A model generated the notes under the pieces. That model was not told the origin of the DNA, made no database searches, and saw only the letters and a program-made list of their open reading frames with translations. Position numbers and translations under genes: made by a program. 64,000 bases of DNA, taken from the NCBI RefSeq assembly GCF_032268605.1, contig NZ_CP130318.1:2390001-2454000 (forward strand), given 5' to 3'. This DNA is from Paenibacillus aurantius (lineage in GTDB: Bacteria; Bacillota; Bacilli; Paenibacillales; NBRC-103111). Below are positions 45,935 to 55,793 of the stretch, piece by piece. Numbering within the stretch: position 1 is the stretch's first letter; every line of letters begins with the position of its first letter.

Positions 45935-47875
45935 ATGAAGGTGTCTAACGTAACGGTGCGCCGCCGGCTACTGTTTGTAATGCTGGGCGGGGCCGTCATT
46001 TTTGTTTCGCTGATCCTGAGACTGGCGTATGTCCAGCTTTGGATGGGGCCGGAGCTTGCCCGGAAGGCGGAGAATAACTGGAGAAGGGACATCCCTTACG
46101 CGGCCAAGCGGGGGGAGATACTGGACCGCAACGGCGTAAAGCTTTCTTATAATATCACCTCCCCCTCCGTCTGGGTGATTCCGGCCCAGATCCAGGATGC
46201 GAAGGCGGCGACGGCGGAGCTTGCGCGAGTGCTCCAGTCGGCCCAGGAGCCCATCTATAAGATGGTGACGAAGAAAGAAAGCATCGTCCGCATCCAACCG
46301 GCGGGACGCAAGATCACCGAGGAGAAGGCGAAGGAAATCCGCGATCTAGCCATTCCCGGTGTCGTGGTCGCCGAGGACAACAAACGGTTCTATCCGTTGG
46401 GCCCGTTAGCTTCCCACATTCTCGGTTTTACGGATGTGTTCAACAAAGGATTAAGCGGAGTCGAAGCCAAGTATGACGACCAGCTTACCGGCATTCAAGG
46501 CAATGTCTCCTATCTGGCAGATGCCGCGGGCAGGGCGATGCCGAATACGTCGGAGCAGTATGTCAAGCCGCAGGACGGGCTTAACCTGCAGCTGACCGTC
46601 GACAGCTACATCCAGTCGGTCATGGAAAGGGAGCTGGACCAGGCCATGCTGCAATACCAGGCCAAGCACAGCATTGCCATCGCCATGGATCCTTCCAACG
46701 GTGAAATCCTCGCCATGGCCGGAAGACCGGGGTTCGACCCGTCCCATTTCCGCGACTTTCCGGTGGAGGATTACAACCGCAACCTGCCTATCTGGATGAC
46801 GTACGAGCCAGGCTCGACCTTTAAGATCATCACCTTGGCCGCCGCGCTCCAGGAGAAGAAAGTCAACTTCAATGAGCCTTTCTATGATTCCGGCGCCGTA
46901 GAGGTAGGGGGAGCCCGGCTCCGCTGCTGGAAGCGGGGGGGCCACGGCAGCGAAACGATGCTGGAAGTGGTGGAGAACTCCTGCAACCCTGGTTTTGTGC
47001 TCATGGGCCAAAGACTCGGCAAGGATAAATTGTTCGATTATATTACCCGGTTCGGGTTCGGGAAGAAGACCGGCATTGATCTGGGCGGCGAGGAGAACGG
47101 CATCATGTTCAAGCCGTCCAAAGTCGGTCCCGTGGAATTGGCGACCACGGCCTTTGGCCAAGGGGTGTCGGTGACGCCTATTCAGCAGATTGCCGCGGTA
47201 TCGGCCGCGATCAACGGAGGCAAGCTTTTCAAGCCTCATGTCGCGAAAGCCTGGTTTAACCCGGAGACGGGCGAAACCGTCGAAACCGTACAGGCGGAGC
47301 TGGTGCGTCAGGTGATCTCCGAAAGCACCTCGGCCCAGGTTCGTCAGGCGCTGGAGAGCGTGGTGGCCAAAGGAACGGGACGCAATGCGTTTCTGGACGG
47401 GTACCGGGTGGGCGGCAAAACCGGAACGGCCCAGAAGGTCATCAATGGACGCTATTCCGCGGATGAGCATATTGTGTCGTTCATCGGTTTCGCGCCGGCG
47501 GATGATCCCAAAATCGTCATCTATGCCGCGGTCGACGACCCGCAGGGTATTCAATTCGGAGGTCTTATCGCCGCTCCGATCGTCAAGAATATTATGGCGG
47601 ACGCCCTTCGCTACATGAAAGTGGAGCCTCGCAAGGACCAGATCTCCCGGGAACTGAAGCCGGAGCTGGGGGACGTCCCTATTGTGGAAGTGCCGGATCT
47701 CGTTGGTGCTACGGTGGAGGATATTTACGAGGACCTCAACATGGACTTCAAGCTGGCCAAGTCGGGGAACGGCCGAACGGTGATCAGCCAGGCTCCTAAA
47801 GCGGGAACCCGGGTGGAGAAAGGATCGACGATCCGCATCTATCTCTCCAATCCTCCGGAGGAGCCGGCGAAATAA
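45935..47875 (+). CDS. spoVD: Stage V sporulation protein D, spore cortex transpeptidase
   Basis: This 646-residue class B PBP is needed for spore cortex peptidoglycan in Bacillus and works with SpoVE. It has an N-terminal anchor (LLFVMLGGAVIFVSLILRLA), the dimerisation domain with AKRGEILDRNGVKLSYNITS, the active-site SxxK in YEPGSTFKIITLAAALQ (Ser about 294), SCN in VVENSCNPGFV and KTG in GGKTGTAQKVI. It ends in a single PASTA domain (VPDLVGATVEDIYEDL), the usual difference from PbpB. A sporulation promoter might lie in the 122-base upstream gap, but I found no confident SigE match. Confidence 0.94.
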   Translation: MKVSNVTVRRRLLFVMLGGAVIFVSLILRLAYVQLWMGPELARKAENNWRRDIPYAAKRGEILDRNGVKLSYNITSPSVWVIPAQIQDAKAATAELARVLQSAQEPIYKMVTKKESIVRIQPAGRKITEEKAKEIRDLAIPGVVVAEDNKRFYPLGPLASHILGFTDVFNKGLSGVEAKYDDQLTGIQGNVSYLADAAGRAMPNTSEQYVKPQDGLNLQLTVDSYIQSVMERELDQAMLQYQAKHSIAIAMDPSNGEILAMAGRPGFDPSHFRDFPVEDYNRNLPIWMTYEPGSTFKIITLAAALQEKKVNFNEPFYDSGAVEVGGARLRCWKRGGHGSETMLEVVENSCNPGFVLMGQRLGKDKLFDYITRFGFGKKTGIDLGGEENGIMFKPSKVGPVELATTAFGQGVSVTPIQQIAAVSAAINGGKLFKPHVAKAWFNPETGETVETVQAELVRQVISESTSAQVRQALESVVAKGTGRNAFLDGYRVGGKTGTAQKVINGRYSADEHIVSFIGFAPADDPKIVIYAAVDDPQGIQFGGLIAAPIVKNIMADALRYMKVEPRKDQISRELKPELGDVPIVEVPDLVGATVEDIYEDLNMDFKLAKSGNGRTVISQAPKAGTRVEKGSTIRIYLSNPPEEPAK

Positions 47876-48029
47876 TGACAAGGGGACGGTTTCATCCGCC
47901 GCAAAAACGGGTAACGATAAAGGTTGCTTGTTTGGCGAAGGTTTTTCTCATAAGGTTGTGTATAATGGGTGTATAGTGGGTAGTAGGCCGTTTAGCTCAC
48001 GTATAGCAGGAGTACAGGGGGTTCTCACA

Positions 48030-49520
48030 TTGATAAAAATTAGCGAACTGGCCTCGCTGCTGGCAGGGGCCCGATTAGACGGAGACGAATCGGTGGAGCT
48101 GACGGGGATCCAGACGGATTCCCGCAAAGTAAGGCCGGGAGATTTGTTTATTTGCCTTCCGGGGCATGCCGCCGACGGCCACGATTATGCGGCTAAGGCG
48201 GTGGCGCAGGGCGCTGCCGCCCTGGTGGTGGAAAGGGAAGTGGGGGAGAAGGTTCCCACCCTCCACGTGAAAGACAGCCGCTTGGCTATGGCGATCCTTG
48301 CCAACCGGTTCTATGATTACCCGAGCCGGGAATTTAAAGTCATCGGCATTACAGGAACGAACGGAAAGACCACGACAACATACATAATTGACAAATTGTT
48401 AACGGATCATGGCGCACGGACCGGGCGGATGGGAACCATCGAAATGAAGATTGGCAGCGAGACGTTTCCCGTGCAGAACACGACTCAGGAAGCGTTGGCC
48501 CTCCAGCACAATTTCCGGCGCATGCGGGACCAGCAGGCCGATTACTGCATCATGGAGGTGTCGAGCCATGCCCTGCAGATGGGCCGGGTAAAGGGAGTCC
48601 GCTTTCGCACGGCTATTTTTACGAATCTGACCCAGGACCACTTGGATTACCACGGCTCTATGGAGGAATACCGGGCGGCCAAGGGGCTTCTGTTCTCGCG
48701 GCTTGGCAACGAATACGCCTCCGATGCCGGCAGCCGGCAGTTTGCCGTTCTTAACGGGGATGACCCCGCCTCTTACTATTATCAGAGTCTGACCGCGGTC
48801 GAAGTCCTTACCTACGGCATCGACAAGCCCGCCGACTTTCAGGCAACGGATATCCGTGTCACTTCGCGGGGGACAGAGTTTAAGCTCACAGCCTTCGGAG
48901 AGGAAGAAACGATTCTGCTCAAGCTGATCGGCAAGTTCAACGTCTACAATGCTCTGGCGGCCATAGCGGCAGCCTGGATCGAAGGGGTTCCGCTTTCTTC
49001 CATTAAAAAGAGCTTGTCGGAGCTTTCGCTCATCGAAGGCCGGATGGAGCCGGTTGACGAAGGACAGTCCTTCTCCGTCCTCGTTGATTTCGCGCATACC
49101 CCAGACGGGCTGGAGAATGCCCTGACCACGGTGCGCGAATTTGCGGAGGGCCGCATCCTCACGGTCTTTGGCTGCGGAGGGGACCGGGACAAGACGAAAC
49201 GTCCGCTCATGGGAGCCATTGCCGCACGCTACAGCGATTATGTTATCGCGACTTCGGATAATCCCCGTTCGGAAGATCCTTCGGCCATACTCGAGGATGT
49301 CCGCCCCGGGATTGTGAGGGAAGCAGGCGATGCCAAAGGCTACATTCTCCTGCCCGACCGCAGGGAAGCGATTAGGAAAGCGGTTGAAATGGCAGGCCCT
49401 GACGATGTAATATTGATTGCGGGCAAGGGCCATGAAACTTATCAAATCATTGGCGGTACCACCCATCATTTCGATGACCGGGAAGAAGCCCGGAATGCCA
49501 TTAAGGAGAAGAAATCATGA
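48030..49520 (+). CDS. murE: UDP-MurNAc-tripeptide synthetase, meso-DAP adding
   Basis: MurE adds meso-diaminopimelate to UDP-MurNAc-L-Ala-D-Glu. The 496-residue protein has the N-terminal uridine-binding part (GIQTDSRKVRPGDLFICLPG), the ATP loop GITGTNGKTTTTYIIDKLL, the carbamylated-lysine region and the DAP-specifying DNPRSEDP motif. TTG 48030 (MIKISELASLL) is preferred, with AGGGGG upstream; the frame is open back to 47928 but has no ribosome binding site or conserved residues there. It overlaps murF by four bases. Confidence 0.96.
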   Translation: MIKISELASLLAGARLDGDESVELTGIQTDSRKVRPGDLFICLPGHAADGHDYAAKAVAQGAAALVVEREVGEKVPTLHVKDSRLAMAILANRFYDYPSREFKVIGITGTNGKTTTTYIIDKLLTDHGARTGRMGTIEMKIGSETFPVQNTTQEALALQHNFRRMRDQQADYCIMEVSSHALQMGRVKGVRFRTAIFTNLTQDHLDYHGSMEEYRAAKGLLFSRLGNEYASDAGSRQFAVLNGDDPASYYYQSLTAVEVLTYGIDKPADFQATDIRVTSRGTEFKLTAFGEEETILLKLIGKFNVYNALAAIAAAWIEGVPLSSIKKSLSELSLIEGRMEPVDEGQSFSVLVDFAHTPDGLENALTTVREFAEGRILTVFGCGGDRDKTKRPLMGAIAARYSDYVIATSDNPRSEDPSAILEDVRPGIVREAGDAKGYILLPDRREAIRKAVEMAGPDDVILIAGKGHETYQIIGGTTHHFDDREEARNAIKEKKS

Positions 49521-50905
49521 TCAAGCGCACCCTGCAGCAAGCGGCTTCGATGACCGCCGGCCTTCTTGCCGGTACCAAGGAAGGAACCACGCTCTTTCAG
49601 GGCGTCTCCACCGATACCCGGACGCTGAAGCCCGGACAGCTGTATATCCCGCTGATCGGGGAAACATTCGACGGGCATGCCTACGTGCTGGAAGCGCTGG
49701 AGAAAGGAGCCGCCGCGGCTCTATGGCAGAAGGACCGCCAGCTTCCGGAAGGGGATCATCCTCTCATTCTGGTCGAGGATACCCTTGCGGCCCTGCAGAG
49801 CCTGGCGAAGAGCTACCGAAGCGAGCTTCCGGTCCAAGTGGTCGCCATTACGGGCAGCAACGGCAAAACGTCCACGAAAGATATGACGGCTTCGATCCTC
49901 TCCGTTTCTTTGCGCGTGAGGAAAACGGAAGGGAATCTCAACAATCATATCGGCCTGCCCCTGACCCTGCTCCGGTTGGAGGAAGATACTCAAGCCGCTG
50001 TAGTGGAAATGGGAATGAGCGGACGGGGGGAGATTGATTTGCTCACCCGGATTGCCGCGCCCGATATCGTTATCATTACGAATATCGGAGAATCCCACCT
50101 GCTGCAGCTCGGGAGCCGGGAAGAGATAGCAAGAGCCAAGACGGAGAGCCTGGCGGGGCTGAAGGAAGGAGGGGCTTTCATCTTCAACGGAGATGAGCCG
50201 CTTATTCCGAAGGTGCTTCCCGAAATGCCGCAGCCGGCCCATTTTGACCGCATACGATTTGGTACCCACCCTAATAACGATATCTATCCGACCTCTATAG
50301 AGATGGAGGGGGAAGGAACCCGTTTCCGCATCCAGGACCCGGATTCCCCCGAATTCTACCTCCCGCTGCTCGGAAGGCATAACGTCATCAATGCTTTGGC
50401 GGCGATCTCCGCGGCCAGGCGGCTTGGGGTGTCGAATGAGGACATCGCGGAGGGATTGAAGTCCCTCAAGATGACCAGCATGAGAATTGAAGCTCTCCGT
50501 GCCGATTCGGGAGCTCTCGTACTGAATGACGCTTACAACGCGAGCCCGACCTCGATGAAGGCTGCGCTGGCTCTTCTGGAGGAATTGGAGGGACCTTCCC
50601 GCAAAATTGTCGTGCTTGGCGATATGCTTGAGCTCGGAGAACGGGAAGAGGAGTTTCACCGGGAAATCGGAAGGCTGCTCCGTCCGGAGCGGATTGACCG
50701 CGTATACGTATACGGCCGTTTATCCCGCCATCTGGCGGAGGAGGCGCAGAACCGTTATCCCGCCGGTGCGGTGAGCTGGTACGAAGACAAGGGAGAGCTG
50801 GCAAAAGACTTGCGATCGGCGGTTAAGCCGGACGATGCCGTTCTCGTTAAAGGCTCCCGGGGAATGAAGTTGGAAGAGATCGTACACGCGCTTCTGCCAT
50901 CCTGA
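49517..50905 (+). CDS. murF: UDP-MurNAc-tripeptide D-alanyl-D-alanine ligase
   Basis: This 462-residue ligase adds D-Ala-D-Ala to complete the UDP-MurNAc-pentapeptide. It has FQGVSTDTRTLKPGQLYIPL, the ATP loop AITGSNGKTSTKDMTASIL, NLNNHIGLPLTLL and the C-terminal VLNDAYNASPTSMKAAL. It starts at an ATGA overlap with the murE stop, so the two are coupled. In B. subtilis murF lies elsewhere with ddl; here it is part of the dcw cluster, as in E. coli. Confidence 0.96.
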   Translation: MIKRTLQQAASMTAGLLAGTKEGTTLFQGVSTDTRTLKPGQLYIPLIGETFDGHAYVLEALEKGAAAALWQKDRQLPEGDHPLILVEDTLAALQSLAKSYRSELPVQVVAITGSNGKTSTKDMTASILSVSLRVRKTEGNLNNHIGLPLTLLRLEEDTQAAVVEMGMSGRGEIDLLTRIAAPDIVIITNIGESHLLQLGSREEIARAKTESLAGLKEGGAFIFNGDEPLIPKVLPEMPQPAHFDRIRFGTHPNNDIYPTSIEMEGEGTRFRIQDPDSPEFYLPLLGRHNVINALAAISAARRLGVSNEDIAEGLKSLKMTSMRIEALRADSGALVLNDAYNASPTSMKAALALLEELEGPSRKIVVLGDMLELGEREEEFHREIGRLLRPERIDRVYVYGRLSRHLAEEAQNRYPAGAVSWYEDKGELAKDLRSAVKPDDAVLVKGSRGMKLEEIVHALLPS

Positions 50906-50979
50906 TCCGAATCTTACATAAAGGCGTGGACGATAACCGCTTTCCGAAGGAAAGCCAAATTTAAGGAGTGTTTGTTGTG

Positions 50980-51942
50980 ATGGGATTTTACGAGATTCTG
51001 TTTCCGCTTGGCGTGGCGTTTCTGCTCGCGCTGCTGGCGGGCCCGCTGCTGATTCCTTTCTTAAGGAGGCTGAAATTCGGGCAGCAGATCCGAACCGATG
51101 GTCCTCAGGGCCATCTGAAGAAGGCCGGAACCCCGACGATGGGCGGAGTGATTATTCTGCTTGCCCTGTCGCTCGCTTCCCTCAAATTCGCCGAGAAGAA
51201 CAGCGAGCTGGTCATCCTGCTTATTGCCGCTCTTGGCTACGGGCTGGTCGGCTTCCTGGACGATTACATCAAAATCGTTTTCAAACGCTCGCTGGGCTTG
51301 ACCGCCAAGCAGAAGCTTCTCGGGCAGCTGGTCGTTTCGGCCGTGGTCTGCTACTTCTTGTTCCGGATCGACCATCCGACGGACATTTCCATCCCCTTTG
51401 TCGACAGCACCCTGCCTTTGGGCTGGGTTTATTATCCCTTCGTCGTCTTCATGATGCTCGGGGTATCGAATGCCGTGAATTTTACCGACGGTCTGGACGG
51501 TCTGCTTTCGGGCACCAGCGCCATCGCCTTCGGAGCGTATGTCGTAATCGCCATCAAGGTGCACAGCCCGGAGACGGCTATTTTCTCCGCGGCTATGGTA
51601 GGGGCGGTGCTGGGCTTCCTCGTGTATAACGCCCATCCGGCCAAAGTCTTTATGGGAGACACCGGTTCCCTTGGGATCGGGGGAGGGCTCGCGGCCGCGG
51701 CCATTCTGACAAAGGCCGAGATGCTGATTATTATCATCGGCGGGGTATTCGTAATTGAGATCTTGTCGGTGATCATACAGGTGGTTTCTTTTAAAACGAG
51801 GGGAAAGCGGGTTTTCAAGATGAGCCCGATCCATCATCATTACGAGCTGGTCGGCTGGTCCGAGTGGCGCGTTGTTATTACGTTTTGGGCGGCGGGTCTG
51901 GTGCTGGCCGGAGTGGGACTATACTTGAACGAGGTGTTCTAG
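50980..51942 (+). CDS. mraY: Phospho-MurNAc-pentapeptide transferase
   Basis: MraY moves phospho-MurNAc-pentapeptide to undecaprenyl phosphate to give lipid I. The 320-residue protein has ten predicted membrane segments, the catalytic [17 protein letters not shown] and the C-terminal [21 protein letters not shown] lies at 50963-50968; ATG 50980 is likely, although GTG 50977 is equally spaced. It is followed three bases later by murD. Confidence 0.96.
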   Translation: MGFYEILFPLGVAFLLALLAGPLLIPFLRRLKFGQQIRTDGPQGHLKKAGTPTMGGVIILLALSLASLKFAEKNSELVILLIAALGYGLVGFLDDYIKIVFKRSLGLTAKQKLLGQLVVSAVVCYFLFRIDHPTDISIPFVDSTLPLGWVYYPFVVFMMLGVSNAVNFTDGLDGLLSGTSAIAFGAYVVIAIKVHSPETAIFSAAMVGAVLGFLVYNAHPAKVFMGDTGSLGIGGGLAAAAILTKAEMLIIIIGGVFVIEILSVIIQVVSFKTRGKRVFKMSPIHHHYELVGWSEWRVVITFWAAGLVLAGVGLYLNEVF

Positions 51943-51945
51943 CAC

Positions 51946-53340
51946 ATGAGGCATCCTGAAGATTATCGCGATAAAGAAGTGGTGGTACTGGGCTTGGCCA
52001 AAAGCGGAGTCGCCGTGGCAAAGCTCTTCCACGATTTCGGAGCGAAGGTAACGGTCAACGATAAAAAAGAACGTGAGGCATGCCCGGAAGCCGAAGAGTT
52101 GGAGGCTCTGGGTATTTCTGTTGTGTGCGGGGGCCATCCGGACGGTTTGATCCACAGCGGGGTCTCGCTGGTCGTCAAAAACCCGGGCATCTTCTACAGC
52201 GCCGCCCCCGTCGTGAAAGCCCAGGAGCTCGGCATCGAGGTGGTGACGGAAGTGGAGGTCGCTTACCCGATCTGCCAGGCTCCGATTATCGGCATCACCG
52301 GCTCCAACGGCAAAACCACGACAACGACCTGGGTTGGTAAAATTTTGGAAGCCGCCGGCCAGAAGCCGATTGTGGCGGGCAACATCGGGCGTCCTCTCTG
52401 CGACGCGGCCCGCGAGGCAACGCCGGACAATCGGCTCGTTGTCGAGCTGAGCAGCTTTCAGCTGAAAGGCACCTCTAGCTTCCGCCCGAGCATCGGCGTC
52501 CTGCTGAACCTGTACGAAACCCATCTGGATTACCATGGGGACATGCAGGACTATATCAGCTCGAAGGCCAAATTGTTCGCCAATCAGCTGGAAACGGACA
52601 CCGCCGTTCTTAATGCGGACAATCCTCTGGTTCGGGAGCTGGCTGAGTCCGCTAATCTGAAAGCCAAGCTGCTATGGTTCTCCAGCAAGGGAGAGCTTCC
52701 GAGCGGAGTCTATCTACATAACGATACGCTGATGTACCGGGATGAAGCCGGATCGACCGTATCGATCCTTCCGGCCGGTAAGCTCGGCATTCCCGGAAAG
52801 CACAACATCGAGAATGCGTTGGCCGCCGCTGCCATCAGCATCGCCTCAGGAGCTTCCATTCCTTCCATCGCAGAGGGGCTGGCGACGTTCCGTGGAGTGG
52901 AGCATCGCCTGGAATACGTTTCAACCGTCAAGGGAATCCCTTATTATAACGATTCCAAGGCAACCAATCCTTCGGCTACCTTCAAAGCCATGGAGGCCTT
53001 CGACAGCAAGCTGGTCCTGATTGCCGGCGGACTGGACCGCGGGATGGATTACCTGGACATGCTCCCGTATTTCCGGGACCGGGTTAGCGCCATCGTCACG
53101 CTGGGCGAGACACGAGTGAAGCTGAACGGCGTAGCGGAGCAAGCGGGCGTCCCCGTCATCCGGACCGTGGAGCGGACCGATGACGCTGCCCTTGCCATGC
53201 AGGAGGCGGTACAGCTTGCCAGCGCTGCGGCTTCTCCGGGAGAAGTGGTGCTTCTCTCGCCGGCGTGCGCCAGCTGGGATATGTTTCCGTCCTTTGAAGA
53301 GCGGGGAAGAATGTTTAAACAAGCCGTGCATACCCTTTAA
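51946..53340 (+). CDS. murD: UDP-MurNAc-L-alanine:D-glutamate ligase
   Basis: This 464-residue ligase adds D-glutamate to UDP-MurNAc-L-Ala. The N-terminal Rossmann-like VVVLGLAKSGVAVAKLFHDF, the ATP loop IIGITGSNGKTTTTTWVGKI, and YYNDSKATNPSATFKAMEAF followed by VVLLSPACASWDMFPSFEER show the family clearly. Start ATG 51946 is three bases after mraY. A small spacer of 71 bases separates it from spoVE. Confidence 0.96.
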   Translation: MRHPEDYRDKEVVVLGLAKSGVAVAKLFHDFGAKVTVNDKKEREACPEAEELEALGISVVCGGHPDGLIHSGVSLVVKNPGIFYSAAPVVKAQELGIEVVTEVEVAYPICQAPIIGITGSNGKTTTTTWVGKILEAAGQKPIVAGNIGRPLCDAAREATPDNRLVVELSSFQLKGTSSFRPSIGVLLNLYETHLDYHGDMQDYISSKAKLFANQLETDTAVLNADNPLVRELAESANLKAKLLWFSSKGELPSGVYLHNDTLMYRDEAGSTVSILPAGKLGIPGKHNIENALAAAAISIASGASIPSIAEGLATFRGVEHRLEYVSTVKGIPYYNDSKATNPSATFKAMEAFDSKLVLIAGGLDRGMDYLDMLPYFRDRVSAIVTLGETRVKLNGVAEQAGVPVIRTVERTDDAALAMQEAVQLASAAASPGEVVLLSPACASWDMFPSFEERGRMFKQAVHTL

Positions 53341-53411
53341 AGAGGGGATGTACAGGCCTTACGTCTTTTTGCGCCTGTCTTTCCCCAGATCATGGGGCAG
53401 AGGTGGGAACA

Positions 53412-54509
53412 ATGGGAAAAGCACGGGCAATGCCGGATTTGATAATCATGACATCTGCCGTCATGCTGCTGGTGATAGGCGTCCTAATGGTGTACAGCGC
53501 GAGTGCCGTGCTGGCTTTTCGGGAATTCGGGGATTCCTTCTATTATGTTAAACGCCAGGCGATCTTTGCCGCACTGGGAATCGGCGCTATGATCCTGACG
53601 GCCAACGTGGATTACTGGGTTTGGAAGAAATACGCCAAGCTCGGTCTGCTGATCTGTTTCGTTCTTCTGCTTATCGTGCTTATTCCCGGGATCGGCGTCG
53701 TTCGCGGGGGCGCCCGCAGCTGGCTCGGGATCGGATCCTTCGGAATCCAGCCGTCGGAGTTTATGAAGCTCGGCATGATTCTCTTTCTAGCCAAGCTGTT
53801 ATCCCAAGAGCAGAGCCGGATCACGCAGTTCACGCAGGGCTTGCTTCCCCCGCTGCTGATCATGGGGGCCGCCTTCGGCTTTATCATGCTGCAGCCGGAT
53901 CTGGGATCGGGAACGGTGCTGGTGGGCGCTTCGCTGCTCATTATCTGGACGGCCGGCGCCCGGGTGATGCATCTGTCCATGCTGGGACTGGCCGGAGTGG
54001 CCGGATTCGTCGGTCTTATCTTGAATGCCCCTTACCGGCTGAAGCGCATTACGGGCTTTCTGGATCCTTGGGCCGACCCGCTCGGGTCCGGCTACCAGAT
54101 TATCCAGTCGCTCTATGCGATCGGCCCTGGCGGGCTGGTGGGGCTTGGCTTCGGCAAGAGCCTTCAGAAATACAGCTACCTTCCCGAGCCCCAAACTGAT
54201 TTTATTTATTCGATTGTGGCGGAGGAACTGGGGTTTATGGGCGGGGCGTTCGTCATCGGACTCTTCGCCGTGCTGGTTTGGAGAGGAATCCGAACGGCCA
54301 TCAGTGCCCAGGATACGTTCGGCAGTCTGCTCGCGATTGGCATTACGGGAATGGTAGCGGTTCAGGTTATGATCAACATCGGCGTGGTCATCGGAATGTT
54401 TCCCGTCACCGGGATCACGCTTCCTTTTATAAGCGCGGGCGGCTCGTCGCTTACGTTAATGCTGACCGCGATCGGCATCCTGTTAAACATTTCGCGATAT
54501 TCGAGGTGA
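53412..54509 (+). CDS. spoVE: Stage V sporulation protein E (SEDS family)
   Basis: The 365-residue SEDS glycosyltransferase has ten membrane segments. SpoVE polymerises cortex peptidoglycan with SpoVD; the closely related FtsW does this at the septum. Motifs visible are VYSASAVLA, GGARSWLGIGSFGIQPSE, LQPDLGSGTVLV, the catalytic-region PEPQTDFIYSIVAEELGFMG and PVTGITLPFISAGGSSL. ATG 53412 follows GAGGTG; a GTG at 53403 is possible. Location between murD and murG is the B. subtilis spoVE place, but a vegetative FtsW role cannot be excluded since no other ftsW is visible here. Confidence 0.92.
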   Translation: MGKARAMPDLIIMTSAVMLLVIGVLMVYSASAVLAFREFGDSFYYVKRQAIFAALGIGAMILTANVDYWVWKKYAKLGLLICFVLLLIVLIPGIGVVRGGARSWLGIGSFGIQPSEFMKLGMILFLAKLLSQEQSRITQFTQGLLPPLLIMGAAFGFIMLQPDLGSGTVLVGASLLIIWTAGARVMHLSMLGLAGVAGFVGLILNAPYRLKRITGFLDPWADPLGSGYQIIQSLYAIGPGGLVGLGFGKSLQKYSYLPEPQTDFIYSIVAEELGFMGGAFVIGLFAVLVWRGIRTAISAQDTFGSLLAIGITGMVAVQVMINIGVVIGMFPVTGITLPFISAGGSSLTLMLTAIGILLNISRYSR

Positions 54510-54513
54510 AGTT

Positions 54514-55626
54514 ATGCGCATCGTACTCAGCGGGGGAGGGACGGGGGGCCACGTCTACCCCGCCCTTTCCATTATGGAGGAAGTCCGCCGGGAGCAGCCC
54601 GGATCGGAATTCCTATACATCGGGACCTCTTCCGGCTTGGAGAAAGGAATTGTCGCCAAAGCGGATCCCAAGCTGCGCTTTGAGGCCATTGAGATCAGCG
54701 GCTTCCGGAGGAAGCTGTCTTTGGACAATGTACGCACGGTTATCCGGTTTCTGAAGGGAGTGGGCCGGGCCAAGAAGCTCCTGCGGGAATTCAAGCCGGA
54801 TGTTGTTATCGGAACGGGGGGCTACGTTTGCGGACCGGTCGTTTATGCCGCTGCCAAGCTCGGCATCCCGACCATGATCCATGAACAGAACGTCATTCCC
54901 GGACTGACGAATAAATTTTTGAGCCGGTACACCGATACGGTGGCCGTCAGCTTCCAGGGCTCCGAGGGCAAGTTTCCCGGAGCAAAGAGAGTGGTCTACA
55001 CGGGAAATCCCCGTGCCACAACGGTAGTCCAGGCGGACGCCCTCAAAGGCTTGTCCTCCCTTGGCCTGCCCGAGGGCAGCCGGCTGGTCGTCGCGGTGGG
55101 AGGGAGCCGGGGGGCTAAGGCGGTGAATGAAGCCGTCGCCGCTATGGCTCCTTTGATGGCGGGCCTTCCGGACGTTCAGTTTCTGTTCGTGACGGGCGAG
55201 CCTTATTACGAAGCGACCCGCCAACAGATTCTGGCCAAAGGAAAGACCATGCCGGACAACCTCCTTCTGGTTCCTTACGTTCACAATATGCATGAGGTGC
55301 TTGCTGCCACCTCGCTCATCATCAGCCGGGCAGGAGCATCCTTTCTCGCGGAGATTACGGCGCTCGGCATTCCCTCCCTCTTGATCCCTTCTCCCAACGT
55401 GACCAATAATCACCAGGAGGCCAATGCCCGGTGGCTCGAGAAAGAGAATGCCGCCAAGGTCATACTGGAACGGGACTTGAACGGAACGTTTCTTTATGCC
55501 CAGGTGGAGCGGATCATGAAGGATCCCGGCCGGCATTCCATCATGTCGCGCAATTCGGCGCGGATGGGCAACCGGGAGGCAGCCGGTCTGTTCTACAGCG
55601 AGATGCTCAAGCTGGCCTCGCGTTAG
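54514..55626 (+). CDS. murG: Undecaprenyl-PP-MurNAc-pentapeptide GlcNAc transferase
   Basis: MurG adds GlcNAc to lipid I on the inner face of the membrane to make lipid II. The 370-residue GT-B enzyme has the N-terminal GGGTGGHVYPALSIMEEVRR, GTGGYVCGPVVYAA, the UDP-binding VGGSRGAKAVNEAVAAM, SRAGASFLAEITALGIPSLL and NHQEANARWLEKENAA. Start ATG 54514 is four bases after the spoVE stop. A 167-base gap precedes murB. Confidence 0.96.
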   Translation: MRIVLSGGGTGGHVYPALSIMEEVRREQPGSEFLYIGTSSGLEKGIVAKADPKLRFEAIEISGFRRKLSLDNVRTVIRFLKGVGRAKKLLREFKPDVVIGTGGYVCGPVVYAAAKLGIPTMIHEQNVIPGLTNKFLSRYTDTVAVSFQGSEGKFPGAKRVVYTGNPRATTVVQADALKGLSSLGLPEGSRLVVAVGGSRGAKAVNEAVAAMAPLMAGLPDVQFLFVTGEPYYEATRQQILAKGKTMPDNLLLVPYVHNMHEVLAATSLIISRAGASFLAEITALGIPSLLIPSPNVTNNHQEANARWLEKENAAKVILERDLNGTFLYAQVERIMKDPGRHSIMSRNSARMGNREAAGLFYSEMLKLASR

Positions 55627-55793
55627 ACCGAATTCTTGTCTCCGGGGGCAGCTAGGCTGCTGTCACACTATCGGAGAAATCACATAAACTACACTATAAC
55701 CGTGACAAACACCCGGATGAAAAGCGGAACATTAGCGGCTTGGTTCTGCAAGCCGCTGCTTGCTCCCCCGATGTTTGTGAAGGAGGGTTATCC

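Noticed and set aside
46451-47881. 476-codon minus-strand open frame inside spoVD
   Set aside because: Shadow frame opposite a clear class B PBP.
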